Of a DNA stretch of 64,000 nt, positions 16,871 through 25,463 are shown in pieces (the first letter of the stretch is position 1; each line of letters opens with the position of its first letter). This stretch comes from Qipengyuania_B sp965214525 (GTDB taxonomy: Bacteria; Pseudomonadota; Alphaproteobacteria; Sphingomonadales; Sphingomonadaceae), in assembly GCA_965214525.1 (NCBI GenBank), contig OZ243959.1, forward strand, positions 2,480,001 to 2,544,000, written 5' to 3'. A model generated the notes under the pieces. The model worked only from the letters and a program-made list of their open reading frames with translations, ran no database searches and was not told where the DNA came from. A program made the translations under genes and the position numbers.

Positions 16871-18022
16871 ATGTTGGACTCCTTCAGCCTAACTCGCATT
16901 CCTGAGAGCGATGAAGCACTGCGACCGCAGCTGCGGGCGTTTCTTGACGAAGCTCTGCTCGACATGCCGGCAGAGATCCGGTCACGATCCTGGATGGGAC
17001 ACGATCCGAATTTCAGCCGTGCGCTGGCGAAGCGGGGTTGGGTTGGGATGACGCTCCCGTGTGAGTACGGCGGTCAGGGCCGTAGCTATTTCGCGCGCTT
17101 TGTCGTTGCTGAAGAGCTTTTGGCCGCGAGCGTTCCTGTTGGTGCTCATTGGGTGGCGGAGCGGCAGAGCGGACCGCTGATTCTCCAGTACGGAACAGAA
17201 GCACAGCGCCGTTTCTATCTGCCTCAAATCTGTCGGGGCGAGGCGTTCTTTTGCATTGGGATGAGCGAGCCCGATTCCGGGTCAGACCTTGCCAGCGTCA
17301 AAAGCAGGGCGACCCGAACCGACAAAGGCTGGTCGCTGAGCGGTGCTAAGATCTGGACTACCTATGCGCAAGGCGCGCACTTCATGATCGCGCTGATCAG
17401 AACGGCCGGATCAGCGGCGGACAGGCAACAGGGGCTGTCGCAGTTCATCGTTGACCTGTCACTTCCAGGAGTGACAGTGAGGCCAATCGTGGACTTGGCG
17501 GGTGACGGCCACTTTTGCGAAGTGCATTTCGATGACGTAGAACTGGCTCCGGAAGCCCTGATCGGCAGTGAGGGGTGCGGCTGGCAGCAGTGCATGGCGG
17601 AGTTAAGCCTCGAGCGGAGCGGGCCCGAGCGGCTGTACTCAAGTATTTTGGTGCTCGATCTTTGGCTGGCTCATTTGCGCGAACACGGGACGTCTGACGA
17701 CTGCACGAAGGCGCTCTTAGGCAGTCTTGTCAGTCGATTGGCGGTCCTCCGCGCTCTGTCGCTCGCACTTACCGGGCAGCTCGTTGAAGGGAAGCGTCCA
17801 GAAGCTGCTGCGGCTCTCTACAAAGATTTTGGAACGGAATTCGAGCAGGCGATACCGGCGGCGATTGCAGATGCCATTGCCGCGAAGCCCGACATCATGC
17901 CACGAGAGGATCTTTATCGTACGCTTTCCTACTCGTTGATGATGTCTCCGACCTACTCGCTCCGCGGAGGAACCCGCGAAATCCTTCGCGGCATGGTCGC
18001 GCGTGAGCTTGGACTGCGCTAA
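16871..18022 (+). CDS. Acyl-CoA dehydrogenase, FadE29-like half of a probable heteromer
   Basis: This 383-residue protein starts at the ATG seven bases after AGGAGA. An in-frame ATG at 16808 overlaps the receptor stop and is less likely. Family motifs: GMSEPDSGSDLAS, LSGAKIWTTYA, LSLERSGPERLYSS (the Glu is a candidate catalytic base) and the C-terminal GGTREILRGMVARELGL. The SGPER and GGTREI patterns are typical of dehydrogenases acting on steroid side chains and similar bulky substrates, which work as alpha2beta2 pairs of two different subunits. The next gene supplies such a partner after a 10-base gap. Confidence 0.85.
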   Translation: MLDSFSLTRIPESDEALRPQLRAFLDEALLDMPAEIRSRSWMGHDPNFSRALAKRGWVGMTLPCEYGGQGRSYFARFVVAEELLAASVPVGAHWVAERQSGPLILQYGTEAQRRFYLPQICRGEAFFCIGMSEPDSGSDLASVKSRATRTDKGWSLSGAKIWTTYAQGAHFMIALIRTAGSAADRQQGLSQFIVDLSLPGVTVRPIVDLAGDGHFCEVHFDDVELAPEALIGSEGCGWQQCMAELSLERSGPERLYSSILVLDLWLAHLREHGTSDDCTKALLGSLVSRLAVLRALSLALTGQLVEGKRPEAAAALYKDFGTEFEQAIPAAIADAIAAKPDIMPREDLYRTLSYSLMMSPTYSLRGGTREILRGMVARELGLR

Positions 18023-18032
18023 GGAGCATGCG

Positions 18033-19043
18033 TTGCAATCACTCATAGAAGATACGTTCGATCGCCTGCTCGCAAGGTTTTGCCCGCCGAGACAAGTTAG
18101 GGCGGCAGAGCTGGACCCAAGTGACGTGGGGCTGGCGAGCCTGTGGAATGAAATCGAAGCAGCAGGGCTGCCGAACGCGCTCTTGGACGAACGTAAAGGC
18201 GGTATCGGTCTTTCGCTCACAGAGGTAATCCCGCTATTCCGAAAGATGGGTGAGTACGCGCTGCCGATACCGCTTGATGAAACGATGATCGCACGGGCAC
18301 TACTGCAAAGCGCAGGCGAAACTCCTCCGCTCGCGCCGATGATCCTAGCAACGGCAATCTCTAAACGTGGTGAAAAGAGCATTGAGACGAGTGATCTGCC
18401 GCATGCTCGTACTGCCGCGTTTGCGCTCGTAGAAAGCGGTGAGGCGCTCCACATGGTCGCGCTCAACCCATCGACTCTGTCGCCGCGCTTTGATCGGTAC
18501 AGTCTATCAGCACGTATATCAGCTGATCCCCAGAAGGTTCTGAGCTCCACTTCTTTGGCCTCTGTTCCGCTTCAAGAGACTACAGCATTGCTGCACGCCG
18601 CCAAGCTGAGCGGTGCGATGCAGAAGATCCTGACGATGACAGTCGATTATGCGAAAACGCGAAGCCAGTTCGGGCGCCCCATCGGCAAATTCCAGGCGAT
18701 CCAACAGCAAATGAGCATCATGGCCGAACATGTGGCAGCGGCTACGATGGCAGTGGATCTCGCCGGTGCTACCGGAAAGTTACTGCCCGACCCCCTAGCT
18801 GCCAGTGTTGCGAAAGAATGCGCAAGCTCTGCCGCGAAGGTGGTCGGTTCAATCGCGCATGCGGTTCATGGTGCAATCGGTATCAGTTCGGAACATGATC
18901 TTCAGCTCTATACCCGACGCCTATGCGAGTGGCGCATTGCGGAGGGAGCGGAAAGCTATTGGGCCCAACGCGTGGGTCAAAGCTTGCTTGAGAGCGCAGA
19001 GACGCGAGCTGCTGACTTCGTGCGAATTAGATTATCGGTATGA
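18033..19043 (+). CDS. Acyl-CoA dehydrogenase, second subunit of a probable heteromer
   Basis: This protein of about 336 residues is shorter than a complete acyl-CoA dehydrogenase (about 380). It has a reduced middle domain and the C-terminal segment YAKTRSQFGRPIGKFQAIQQQ and HAVHGAIGIS. The best start is a TTG at 18033, six bases after AAGGAG. A GTG at 18003 is in frame but overlaps the preceding gene. Pairing with the upstream dehydrogenase fits the heterotetramers known from mycobacterial cholesterol side-chain oxidation (FadE28/FadE29 type). By that analogy this subunit may have lost part of the active site. The product is probably an enoyl-CoA ester of the pathway substrate. Confidence 0.8.
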   Translation: MQSLIEDTFDRLLARFCPPRQVRAAELDPSDVGLASLWNEIEAAGLPNALLDERKGGIGLSLTEVIPLFRKMGEYALPIPLDETMIARALLQSAGETPPLAPMILATAISKRGEKSIETSDLPHARTAAFALVESGEALHMVALNPSTLSPRFDRYSLSARISADPQKVLSSTSLASVPLQETTALLHAAKLSGAMQKILTMTVDYAKTRSQFGRPIGKFQAIQQQMSIMAEHVAAATMAVDLAGATGKLLPDPLAASVAKECASSAAKVVGSIAHAVHGAIGISSEHDLQLYTRRLCEWRIAEGAESYWAQRVGQSLLESAETRAADFVRIRLSV

Positions 19044-19149
19044 TTACTGCCTTGAAGCAACGCGGAGTGACCGCTTATGGCTAAGAAAAGGCATTTTTCG
19101 GGCTGTATATATATTAAAAGAGTTGCGCAGAATTAAAGGAGAAATGGAA

Positions 19150-20055
19150 ATGGCAAGTACCGAAGCTAGAGTGATGGTCGATCTTTACGAACGTTGGTCT
19201 GAAAAGATGTCCTCAGGAACGCTGGATATTCCGCAGATGCGTGAAATGTTCGAAGAATGGGGTGATCTTTCGACCGAACCTGAAGGGTTCACCTATTCAG
19301 AGATCACCATTGCCGGTGTACCGTGCCTACAGGCGGTCGAGACCGGCCAGCCCGACAGCGGGCGCGCGCTCCTATGTTTTCACGGCGGCGGCTTCGTCTG
19401 CGGCTCATCCCAGTCGCACCGCAACATGTTCTCGCATATCGCCAAGGCAGTTGGATGCAGAGCGATCATCGTTGATTATACGCGGACACCCGATAACCCC
19501 CATCCCGGGATCGTGAGACAAAGCACTGACGTCTACGCGGGTTTGCTAGACCAAGGCTATCAGCCTGAGCATATCGCCATGATCGGCGACTCGGCGGGTG
19601 GCAATCTCGCGACCGCAGTGCCGCTCCAGGCCAACAGCGAGGGGCTTCCTGCCCCTGCAGCATGCGTGACAATGTCACCTTGGTACGACATGGAGCCCAC
19701 GGGTGAAACATTCGCCTCCAACGCGGAGGTTGATGCCTTCGTTGCCCCCGAGGCCGTACGCCTCCTCGCAGGGATGTATCTGGGCGATGCTGACCCCACC
19801 GACCCGGCGGTCAGTCCTCTCTATGCCGATCCAGCGCCGCTACCGCCAATGTTGATCCAAGTGGGAGGATATGAAACGCTGCTCGATGACAGCAGGCGAT
19901 TTTACGAGAAGGCAAAGGCGGCGGGAGTGGATGTCGAGTTGCAGATCTACCCCGAGATGCAACATGTGCACCAGCTTATGGCGGGTAAAGCCCCTGAGGC
20001 AGACGATGCCATCGCTAAAATGGCGACTTGGTTGCGCCCCAAGCTCGGGCTCTGA
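19150..20055 (+). CDS. Alpha/beta-hydrolase, HSL (family IV) esterase
   Basis: This 301-residue cytoplasmic ester or lactone hydrolase has the oxyanion motif HGGG at 78-81, nucleophile Ser148 in GDSAGG, acid Asp246/247 in GYETLLDDS and His272 in MQHVHQL, the full hormone-sensitive-lipase triad. The ATG at 19150 is seven bases after AAGGAG; an ATG at 19144 is too close to it. The gene follows the paired dehydrogenases after 106 bases. A Baeyer-Villiger enzyme in the same cluster makes an ester or lactone the natural substrate, an inference similar to the monooxygenase-lactonase pairs of cyclohexanol degraders. Confidence 0.9.
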   Translation: MASTEARVMVDLYERWSEKMSSGTLDIPQMREMFEEWGDLSTEPEGFTYSEITIAGVPCLQAVETGQPDSGRALLCFHGGGFVCGSSQSHRNMFSHIAKAVGCRAIIVDYTRTPDNPHPGIVRQSTDVYAGLLDQGYQPEHIAMIGDSAGGNLATAVPLQANSEGLPAPAACVTMSPWYDMEPTGETFASNAEVDAFVAPEAVRLLAGMYLGDADPTDPAVSPLYADPAPLPPMLIQVGGYETLLDDSRRFYEKAKAAGVDVELQIYPEMQHVHQLMAGKAPEADDAIAKMATWLRPKLGL

Positions 20056-20076
20056 CGAGCAACAACGGAGGTTAAG

Positions 20077-20403
20077 ATGCTGTACGAGCTCCGTATATAT
20101 CATTGTGCGCCGGGCAAACTCGGTGCGCTCAACCGGCGCTTCGAGGAGGTGACGCTCGGGCTCTGGGAGAAGTTTGACATCCACCCGGTCGGCTTTTGGA
20201 CTGTGGCTGTCGGTCCCAGCAATCAGACCCTGACCTATTTGATCAGGTGGGACTCAATGGCCGACCGGGAGAGCAAATGGAACGCCTTTGTGGCAGATCC
20301 GGAGTGGATTGCAGGACGTGCGGAATCGGAGCGCGAGGGAGTGATCGTCGAGTGGCTAGAGAACCAGTTCCTCGAACCCACTGCCTATTCTCCAAGCAAG
20401 TAA
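20077..20403 (+). CDS. NIPSNAP family protein
   Basis: This 108-residue protein begins MLYELRIYHCAPGKLGALNRRFE, the typical NIPSNAP opening, and contains TYLIRWDSMADRESKW, a ferredoxin-like dimeric alpha-beta barrel. AACAACGGAGG lies just before the ATG. Members often accompany catabolic clusters, but their reaction is mostly unproven. It follows the esterase by 21 bases and is the last intact gene of this run. Confidence 0.85.
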   Translation: MLYELRIYHCAPGKLGALNRRFEEVTLGLWEKFDIHPVGFWTVAVGPSNQTLTYLIRWDSMADRESKWNAFVADPEWIAGRAESEREGVIVEWLENQFLEPTAYSPSK

Positions 20404-20464
20404 CGATGCGACGGGAGCCGGAGTTTACTATCGTGCTTATCAGAAAGGAGAGCACGGAGTATCG

Positions 20465-21455
20465 ATGACGGCGGCATTTTATAAGAAGAAAGAGCCGCGT
20501 GCGCAGTTCTCAAGATAGGAGAAGTGCCGATGCCACGCGCGGCCCCGGGTGAGGTTCTGGTGGCAGTTCATGCGTCCGGAGTGTATCCTTCTAATACTAG
20601 GACGCGCTCCGGATCCCACGCTGTCACCGAAATGTCATTCCCGCTGCTCATTCCCCACCAAGACGGTGCCGGGATGATCAAAAACGTGGGAGAGGGCCGT
20701 CCGGCCAGAGCGATCGGCGAGCGTGTCTGGATATACGAGGCGCAGTTGGGGCGCCCATTTTGAGGCGGCGGCACAATGTACATGTGTTCCGGAGCAAAAG
20801 GCCGTGCAAATGCCAGGCGCCACGACTTTCGCGAAGGGCGCTTACTGACGTGCCCTGCACTGGCTGCACACCGATGTGTCTTTTGCTGATGGGACCGTGA
20901 ATGGACAAACGATTCTTATCACGGGCGGCGCCGGAGCAGTAGGTTTTTATGCGATACAGTTCGCAAAACGGGGTGAGGGGCGTGTGCTGGCCGCCATCGG
21001 GACCGAGAAGCAAGCAGCTATCGCTCGCCAAGCTGGCGCAGACATTGTCATCAATCTGCGTTCGGCGGATGTGGCAGCTGAAGTTGCTAAAGCTCGGATG
21101 GGAGGTCACGAGCCGCCCACCGCATCGTGGAAGTTGGGATTTGAACCTGGCAACCTCCATGCAGACCCTCTGGCCCGGCGGCACTAGCATAGCAGACGCA
21201 TCCGATGCCGAAGCGGAGCCCCGGGTACCGTTCTGGCCGCTCAACCTGCTCGATGCCACTGTCCGCTTAGTCCTCGTCTACGTGATGAGCGTAGACGAGG
21301 ACGAGGAGGGGATAGCTGCCACGACGAAAGGTCTGTGTGAGGGCCGGCTAAAGCACAATATCGCTGAGACGGTGCCGCTTCCGAGCATCGCTGACACTCA
21401 CGAAATGGTCGAGTGCGGAGTCGGCGGCAAAGTCATCGTGACGATAAGGGAGTGA
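20465..21455 (+). pseudogene. Quinone oxidoreductase/zinc-less alcohol dehydrogenase, several frameshifts
   Basis: Pieces of one medium-chain dehydrogenase/reductase lie in order but in different frames: an N-terminus MTAAFYKKKEP at 20465, then after a frameshift near 20505 VLKIGEVPMPRAAPGEVLVAVHASGV and PLLIPHQDGAGMI up to a stop at 20761. Next comes the Rossmann part TILITGGAGAVGFYAIQFAK from 20876. The C-terminal LKHNIAETVPLPSIADTHEMVE ends at 21455. The segment between 21190 and 21300 contains a 13-bp inverted repeat absent from normal family members. The ancestral enzyme would have been an NADPH:quinone or enone reductase of about 325 residues. It is now dead. Confidence 0.8.
21270..21302. 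repeat. 13-bp perfect inverted repeat with 7-base loop
   Basis: GTCCTCGTCTACG (21270-21282) and CGTAGACGAGGAC (21290-21302) are exact reverse complements around TGATGAG. It lies inside the decayed oxidoreductase gene. It could be a local duplication-inversion or a relic of a small mobile hairpin. There is no T-run after it. Confidence 0.7.
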
Positions 21456-21472
21456 GTTAGCCAAACTCCGCT

Positions 21473-21760
21473 TTAGGTACCCTCAACAATCATCACGCGC
21501 CACTCACCGGAATTCAGGCGCCGCGCGGAAGCCTCCTGGTAAAGTGGGCTGCGGTACCAAGCCTCAGCCTTCTCCACGGACGGGAACTTTAGGATGACTA
21601 CCGCCTCGTTAGCTTCTCCTTCGAGCACGGCGACTTTACCTCCCCCTGCGAGCTTGATCGCCTCGTGCCCTACAAGCGACGGACCTACCATCGAACCATA
21701 CGCGGCAAGCTCTGCTTCGTTGTTCGTCTTCAGTCTCTCAAAGATGATATACGCCGCCAT
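21473..21760 (-). CDS. DUF1330 family protein
   Basis: This protein of about 95 residues begins MAAYIIFERLKTNNEAELAAYGSMVGPSL and contains GGKVAVLEGEANEAVVILKFPSVEKAEAWYRSPLYQ, a clear DUF1330 pattern with a ferredoxin-like dimeric fold. The start at 21760 fits the family best; an ATG at 21772 adds four residues. The biochemical role is unknown; the family often appears in catabolic or stress clusters. It is divergent from the TetR gene and convergent with the dead oxidoreductase. Confidence 0.8.
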   Translation of the reverse strand: MAAYIIFERLKTNNEAELAAYGSMVGPSLVGHEAIKLAGGGKVAVLEGEANEAVVILKFPSVEKAEAWYRSPLYQEASARRLNSGEWRVMIVEGT

Positions 21761-21974
21761 TGTTTTGACCACTTCACTAGAATATTGGGGTGAATTGCTG
21801 GAGGCGGAACACCCTACTGTGCCTCGCCTCTTCCGGAAGCCTTGGGTATCATTTAGCTCGATTTATCGCAACCTGATATCCGCAATCAGGAATTTGCTTC
21901 ACTTCACACGACCGGCCGAGTTAGCGAGCAATCCTCGCTCTGTGGAAATTAAGCGATCGAGGGCAAGAGATGAG

Positions 21975-22652
21975 ATGACAAAGAACGTAGCTAAGCCTCG
22001 CCGACAGAAGGCCGAGGTTCCGACACGTGGTCCCGCAAGCGCTAGGTATCCACGACGGTTGTCACGTGAGGAGCTGACTCCCGAAGCTCGGGATGCAATT
22101 TTTGCCGCTGCCACCGCAGTGATCGGAGAGCACGGCTACGCAGGCGCCACCATCAAACGAATCACCGATCAGGCGGGAATAGCTCAAGGGACCTTCTATC
22201 TCTATTTTGACTCGCGCCAGGCTCTATTCGACACGCTTCTGCCGCAGATCGGCTCTGAAATGCTTCGTTTCATTGGGGAGCGGATCCGCGGAGCGGAGGA
22301 TTTTTTCGATATGGAAGAGCGGGCCTTCAGGGCTTTTTTCGAGTACCTCGGCCTTAAGCCAGGCTTTATTCGCGTTCTCAACGAAGCTGAATGGGCGGCC
22401 CCGATTGCACACCGAGAGCACTTCACCCTGCTGGCTATGCACTATCGCCGCGCGCTGCTGCGTGGCGTCGCGCAAGGCGACATACGCAATTTGAATAATG
22501 ATGAGGTGGAGACCGTCGCGTACATGCTCATGGCTGCCCGCAACTATATGTACCTGCGTTATCTCAAGGGGCAGCCCCGCCAGGCGCGGCCGCCCGAAGT
22601 CGTTGTGGAGGCCTATATGAAGCTTGTACGGTGCGGAATCGCCTCTGCGTGA
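21975..22652 (+). CDS. TetR-family transcriptional regulator
   Basis: This 225-residue protein has a basic N-terminal tail, then a TetR helix-turn-helix: ARDAIFAAATAVIGEHGYAG, TIKRITDQAGIAQGTFYLYF and DSRQALFDTLLP (about 39-93). The C-terminal ligand domain ends VEAYMKLVRCGIA. The start at 21975 is chosen because the upstream open frame is rich in untypical residues. It closes the catabolic cluster. By family habit it is a repressor released by a pathway CoA ester or substrate, and it is a good candidate reader of the imperfectly palindromic 18-bp sites at 3653, 10573 and 13836. No copy of that site was found in its own upstream region. Confidence 0.88.
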   Translation: MTKNVAKPRRQKAEVPTRGPASARYPRRLSREELTPEARDAIFAAATAVIGEHGYAGATIKRITDQAGIAQGTFYLYFDSRQALFDTLLPQIGSEMLRFIGERIRGAEDFFDMEERAFRAFFEYLGLKPGFIRVLNEAEWAAPIAHREHFTLLAMHYRRALLRGVAQGDIRNLNNDEVETVAYMLMAARNYMYLRYLKGQPRQARPPEVVVEAYMKLVRCGIASA

Positions 22653-22720
22653 GGGGGGGACCGGCCGTTTTATCAGACCGAATGTACCTGGTGGTAAGGA
22701 ACTAAGGGCAGGACGTGCAC

Positions 22721-22895
22721 ATGCCTCGTCCTCGCAAGCCTCATAGCCCGTTCCGCTACTTCAACTCATCGCCCGAGGTGATCCGTGTGGTGGTGCTGAT
22801 GTCTGTTCGATTTCCACTGAGCCTGCGGAACGTGGAAGACCTGCTGTTCGAACGCGGGTGTCCGACGTCAGAACATTTGGCACAACTTGCGGCGT
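22721..22895 (+). mobile_element. IS6-family transposase N-terminal fragment
   Basis: The frame gives PFRYFNSSPEVIRVVVLMSVRFPLSLRNVEDLLFERG, the highly conserved start of IS6100-like transposases. After about 22860 the similarity stops, well before the DDE core. Only roughly 50 of about 240 residues remain. Confidence 0.85.
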
Positions 22896-23059
22896 AGATT
22901 AGCGGAGCGTCGGCCTCGTCTGGGGTATGATGTTCAGGCGGCGATCCTGCGATGCTGCAAGCACCGATGTTCGATGGTCTTGCGTTTGATCCTTTCTGGC
23001 TGTTGGATGATGGTTGGAGCTCTGCCGGAGTAGGCGTCGGCAGGCGTCACATTGTCAGC

Positions 23060-23484
23060 GGCGGGCCTCGGCATGGATCTTCGGGGCGATCTGCCCCGCT
23101 GAAGGCAAGGCTGCCGGCATCGTCATGCCAAGGTGCAACAGCGAGGCCCAATGCGTCACCGGGAGCATGCATCTCGACGAGATCGCCTTCCATGTTGCGC
23201 CTGGCGCGCACGCCGTGGTCATCCTCGATCAGGCGGCATGGCCCGGCTCAGCCGAACTGGTCGTGCCACCGAACATTACGCTCATGCCGCTGCCTCCAAG
23301 GTGCCCCGAACTCAATCCGGTCGAGAATGTCTGGCAGTTCATGCGCGACAACTGGCTCTCGAACCGGATCTTCACTTCGTACGACAATATCGTCGATCAC
23401 TGCTGCTATGCCTGGAACACGCTCGCCAGTCAGCCGTGGCGCATCATGTCCATCGGAATGCGCAAATGGGCACATCAGTTCTGA
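23060..23484 (+). mobile_element. IS630-family transposase, 5'-truncated
   Basis: From about 23075 the frame reads IFGAICPAEGKAAGIVMP, then HLDEIAFH, and the second half of the DDE domain, VVILDQAAWPG (Asp) and PRCPELNPVENVWQFMRDNWLSNR (Glu), ending in RKWAHQF. The N-terminal DNA-binding part and first catalytic Asp are missing. DNA before about 23060 (22900-23060) is unassigned remnant sequence. Confidence 0.8.
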
Positions 23485-23487
23485 TCA

Positions 23488-24130
23488 ATGAGATTTGGTA
23501 TTAGGAACGGATTGCGCTGGCGAGATGCGCCACGCGAGTACGGTCCGCACAAGACGATCTACAACCGGTTCATCCGCTGGAGCCGACTGGGCGTGTTCAA
23601 CAAGATCTTTGCCGCGCTGGCTGCCAAGGGTGGCAAGCCGGATCAGCTGATGATCGATTCCACTCACCTCAAGGCTGACCGAACAGCTGCCAGTCTGTTA
23701 AAAAAGGGGCTCTTCCCAGACATATCGGACGCACCAAAGGCGGCCTGAACTCCAAGCTTCATGCAGTCTGCGACGGCTAGGGGCGGCCACTGGTCATGTT
23801 GCTGAGCGAAGGCCAGATGAGCGACTTCAAGGGTGCGGCGCTGATGCTCAACGCGCTCCCCAAGGCCAAGGCACTGCTCGGCGATAAGGGCTATGATGCA
23901 GACTGGTTCCGCGCCGCTCTGGCCAATCGCGGGATCACCGCCTGTATCCCTTCAAAGGCTAATCGAAAGCTGCAGATCCCGCACGATCGCACACTCTATC
24001 GCCAGCGCCACAGGGTCGAGAACATGTTCGGCAAACTCAAGGACTGGCGCCGCATCCACACTCGCTACGACCGCTGCGCCCATACCTTCATGTCCGCCAT
24101 ATGGCTGCCCATCTTAACTTCTTCGCTGAC
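23488..24130 (+). mobile_element. IS5-family (IS427-like) transposase with frameshift and nonsense codon
   Basis: The first frame gives NGLRWRDAPREYGPHKTIYNRFIRW, LMIDSTHLKADRTAASLL and is lost near 23716. The other frame shows KGGLNSKLHAVCDG, a TAG near 23778, then LVMLLSEGQMSDFKGAA, LLGDKGYDADWFR, RTLYRQRHRVENMFGKLKDWRR and RYDRCAHTF. The N-terminus is missing at the join with the IS630 fragment and the 3' end stops next to the peptidase gene at 24139. The copy is dead. Confidence 0.85.
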
Positions 24131-24138
24131 GAGAGTTG

Positions 24139-24873
24139 CTAATTCGCGACAGAGAAGCTGTCGTCGATCAACAGGTCCTCGTAAAAAGCGCCATAGGGCA
24201 GTTCAGGATGCGAAATTTGGATCTCAAGTATCCAAAGTCCCGCTGTTGGCGACTTTTCGAAATCGCTCAACCATCCAGCCTTGTAGATAGCATGCGGAAA
24301 GTCGCTCAGTCGGTGCCCGAGAATGTCATGATTGAAAGCCCAGCCTCGCCGGTTTGTTTCCTGTGCGGCGAAGTCATGCAGGGCGGTCCCCGTCGCCCTG
24401 GTTTCTCGCCAATGTTCTGCAACGGAGTGCCAGACTTGGCGCGCTGCCTGTGCGCAAGCCGCCTTCTGTTTGTCTTCGCCAACTGTGAAAGTATCGCCTG
24501 CATCTCCCTCCAGGCCGTCCCAGATTACGCCAAGGTCCACAAAGTATATGTCATCATCTTCAAGCTGCCGCGTCTCGTCTACCGGTTGGCGAAAGCCTTT
24601 GAGGGTTTCTTCGCCAAATCGGATGAGAGGCGAGTGCCAGTGTCGGTCCATACCCATCGTCCGGAGTTCGTGGTTGGCCAACTCAATCGCGTCTCTACCT
24701 GTCATTCCGACGGTAATCTTGGAACCAATTCGCTGAACCGCTTCCTTCGTCTTCTCCCGCGCAGATAGCATTCCCCCAATTGAAAACTTCTCGCCAACAC
24801 CCTCTGAATTGCCCAAACCCTTTGCCATTCTAATTGCTCCGCTTTTGCTAAAAGGTTGCTCGATGCTAGCCAT
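24139..24873 (-). CDS. M24-family (aminopeptidase P / creatinase fold) metallohydrolase-like protein
   Basis: The 244 residues from the ATG at 24873 look like one complete pita-bread domain. Candidate metal ligands can be placed: Asp113 and Asp124 in DLGVIWDGLEGD, His187 in DILGHRLSD, Glu217 in LWILEIQI and Glu232 in FYEDLL, the same D-D-H-E-E order as Xaa-Pro peptidases. It lacks the N-terminal domain of full aminopeptidase P. The open frame extends far upstream, but that part has no family character. The stop lies directly at the edge of the IS5 remnant. The substrate is unknown: a small peptidase or amidohydrolase is possible. Confidence 0.7.
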   Translation of the reverse strand: MASIEQPFSKSGAIRMAKGLGNSEGVGEKFSIGGMLSAREKTKEAVQRIGSKITVGMTGRDAIELANHELRTMGMDRHWHSPLIRFGEETLKGFRQPVDETRQLEDDDIYFVDLGVIWDGLEGDAGDTFTVGEDKQKAACAQAARQVWHSVAEHWRETRATGTALHDFAAQETNRRGWAFNHDILGHRLSDFPHAIYKAGWLSDFEKSPTAGLWILEIQISHPELPYGAFYEDLLIDDSFSVAN

Positions 24874-25463
24874 CATTCGGGCTTGGTCAAAGAGTGTGTA
24901 CAGATGGCAGGGTCTCGTGAGAGCCAAATGCCCCCACTGACGGCGTTGGGAGCGCAAGGGGGATAAGCTGCTGGCGAAGCGTTCGCGGAAGCGCGCGTCG
25001 CGCCGCCCCATCGGGCCCGCCGGGGCATCGCGGGCGCGGGCGCGGTGGGACGGCCACTTCCCTCGCGGCATGCGCCGGGTCCAGTGACCTTGTGGCCGAG
25101 TTACGATCTCGTGTGCTGGGAGGAGATTCCTGAGGGCGATGTCGCTGATCTCGAACCGGAGCTGAGCCGATGACCCTTCGCGCGCGAATACTTCCAACTG
25201 ATCTTCAAGCGCCTTTTTTCGGAGACATCCTGCCGAATACCCGTCGGCGCTCAACCCCGATGGGATTTCTCGACCAAGTCTGCGGGCGGCCGGCAGTCGA
25301 AAAAACCAATGATGGTGATCGTCGCCGGCAAGCCAAATTCCCGGGACTGTAATTCCCGCTCTTGCTTTCTGCGCGAAAAGTATTTGAAGCAAATTTCAAC
25401 GTCGCTTTAGCATTCCTCGCGTAGTAACACTGACCGCGTTAGCTGAACTCTGTCATAGAGTAG
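24874..25463. other. Unassigned remnant region
   Basis: About 590 bases without a gene I can support. Long open frames exist on the minus strand because of the GC-rich composition at 24950-25080, but they carry no recognisable motif. A short plus-strand stretch near 25090-25170 (LWPSYDLVCWEEIPEGDVA) looks protein-like but could not be assigned. Confidence 0.4.

Noticed and set aside
24877..25392. N-terminal extension of the M24 protein
   Set aside because: Low-complexity Arg/Pro-rich translation without family similarity; the fold is complete from 24873.
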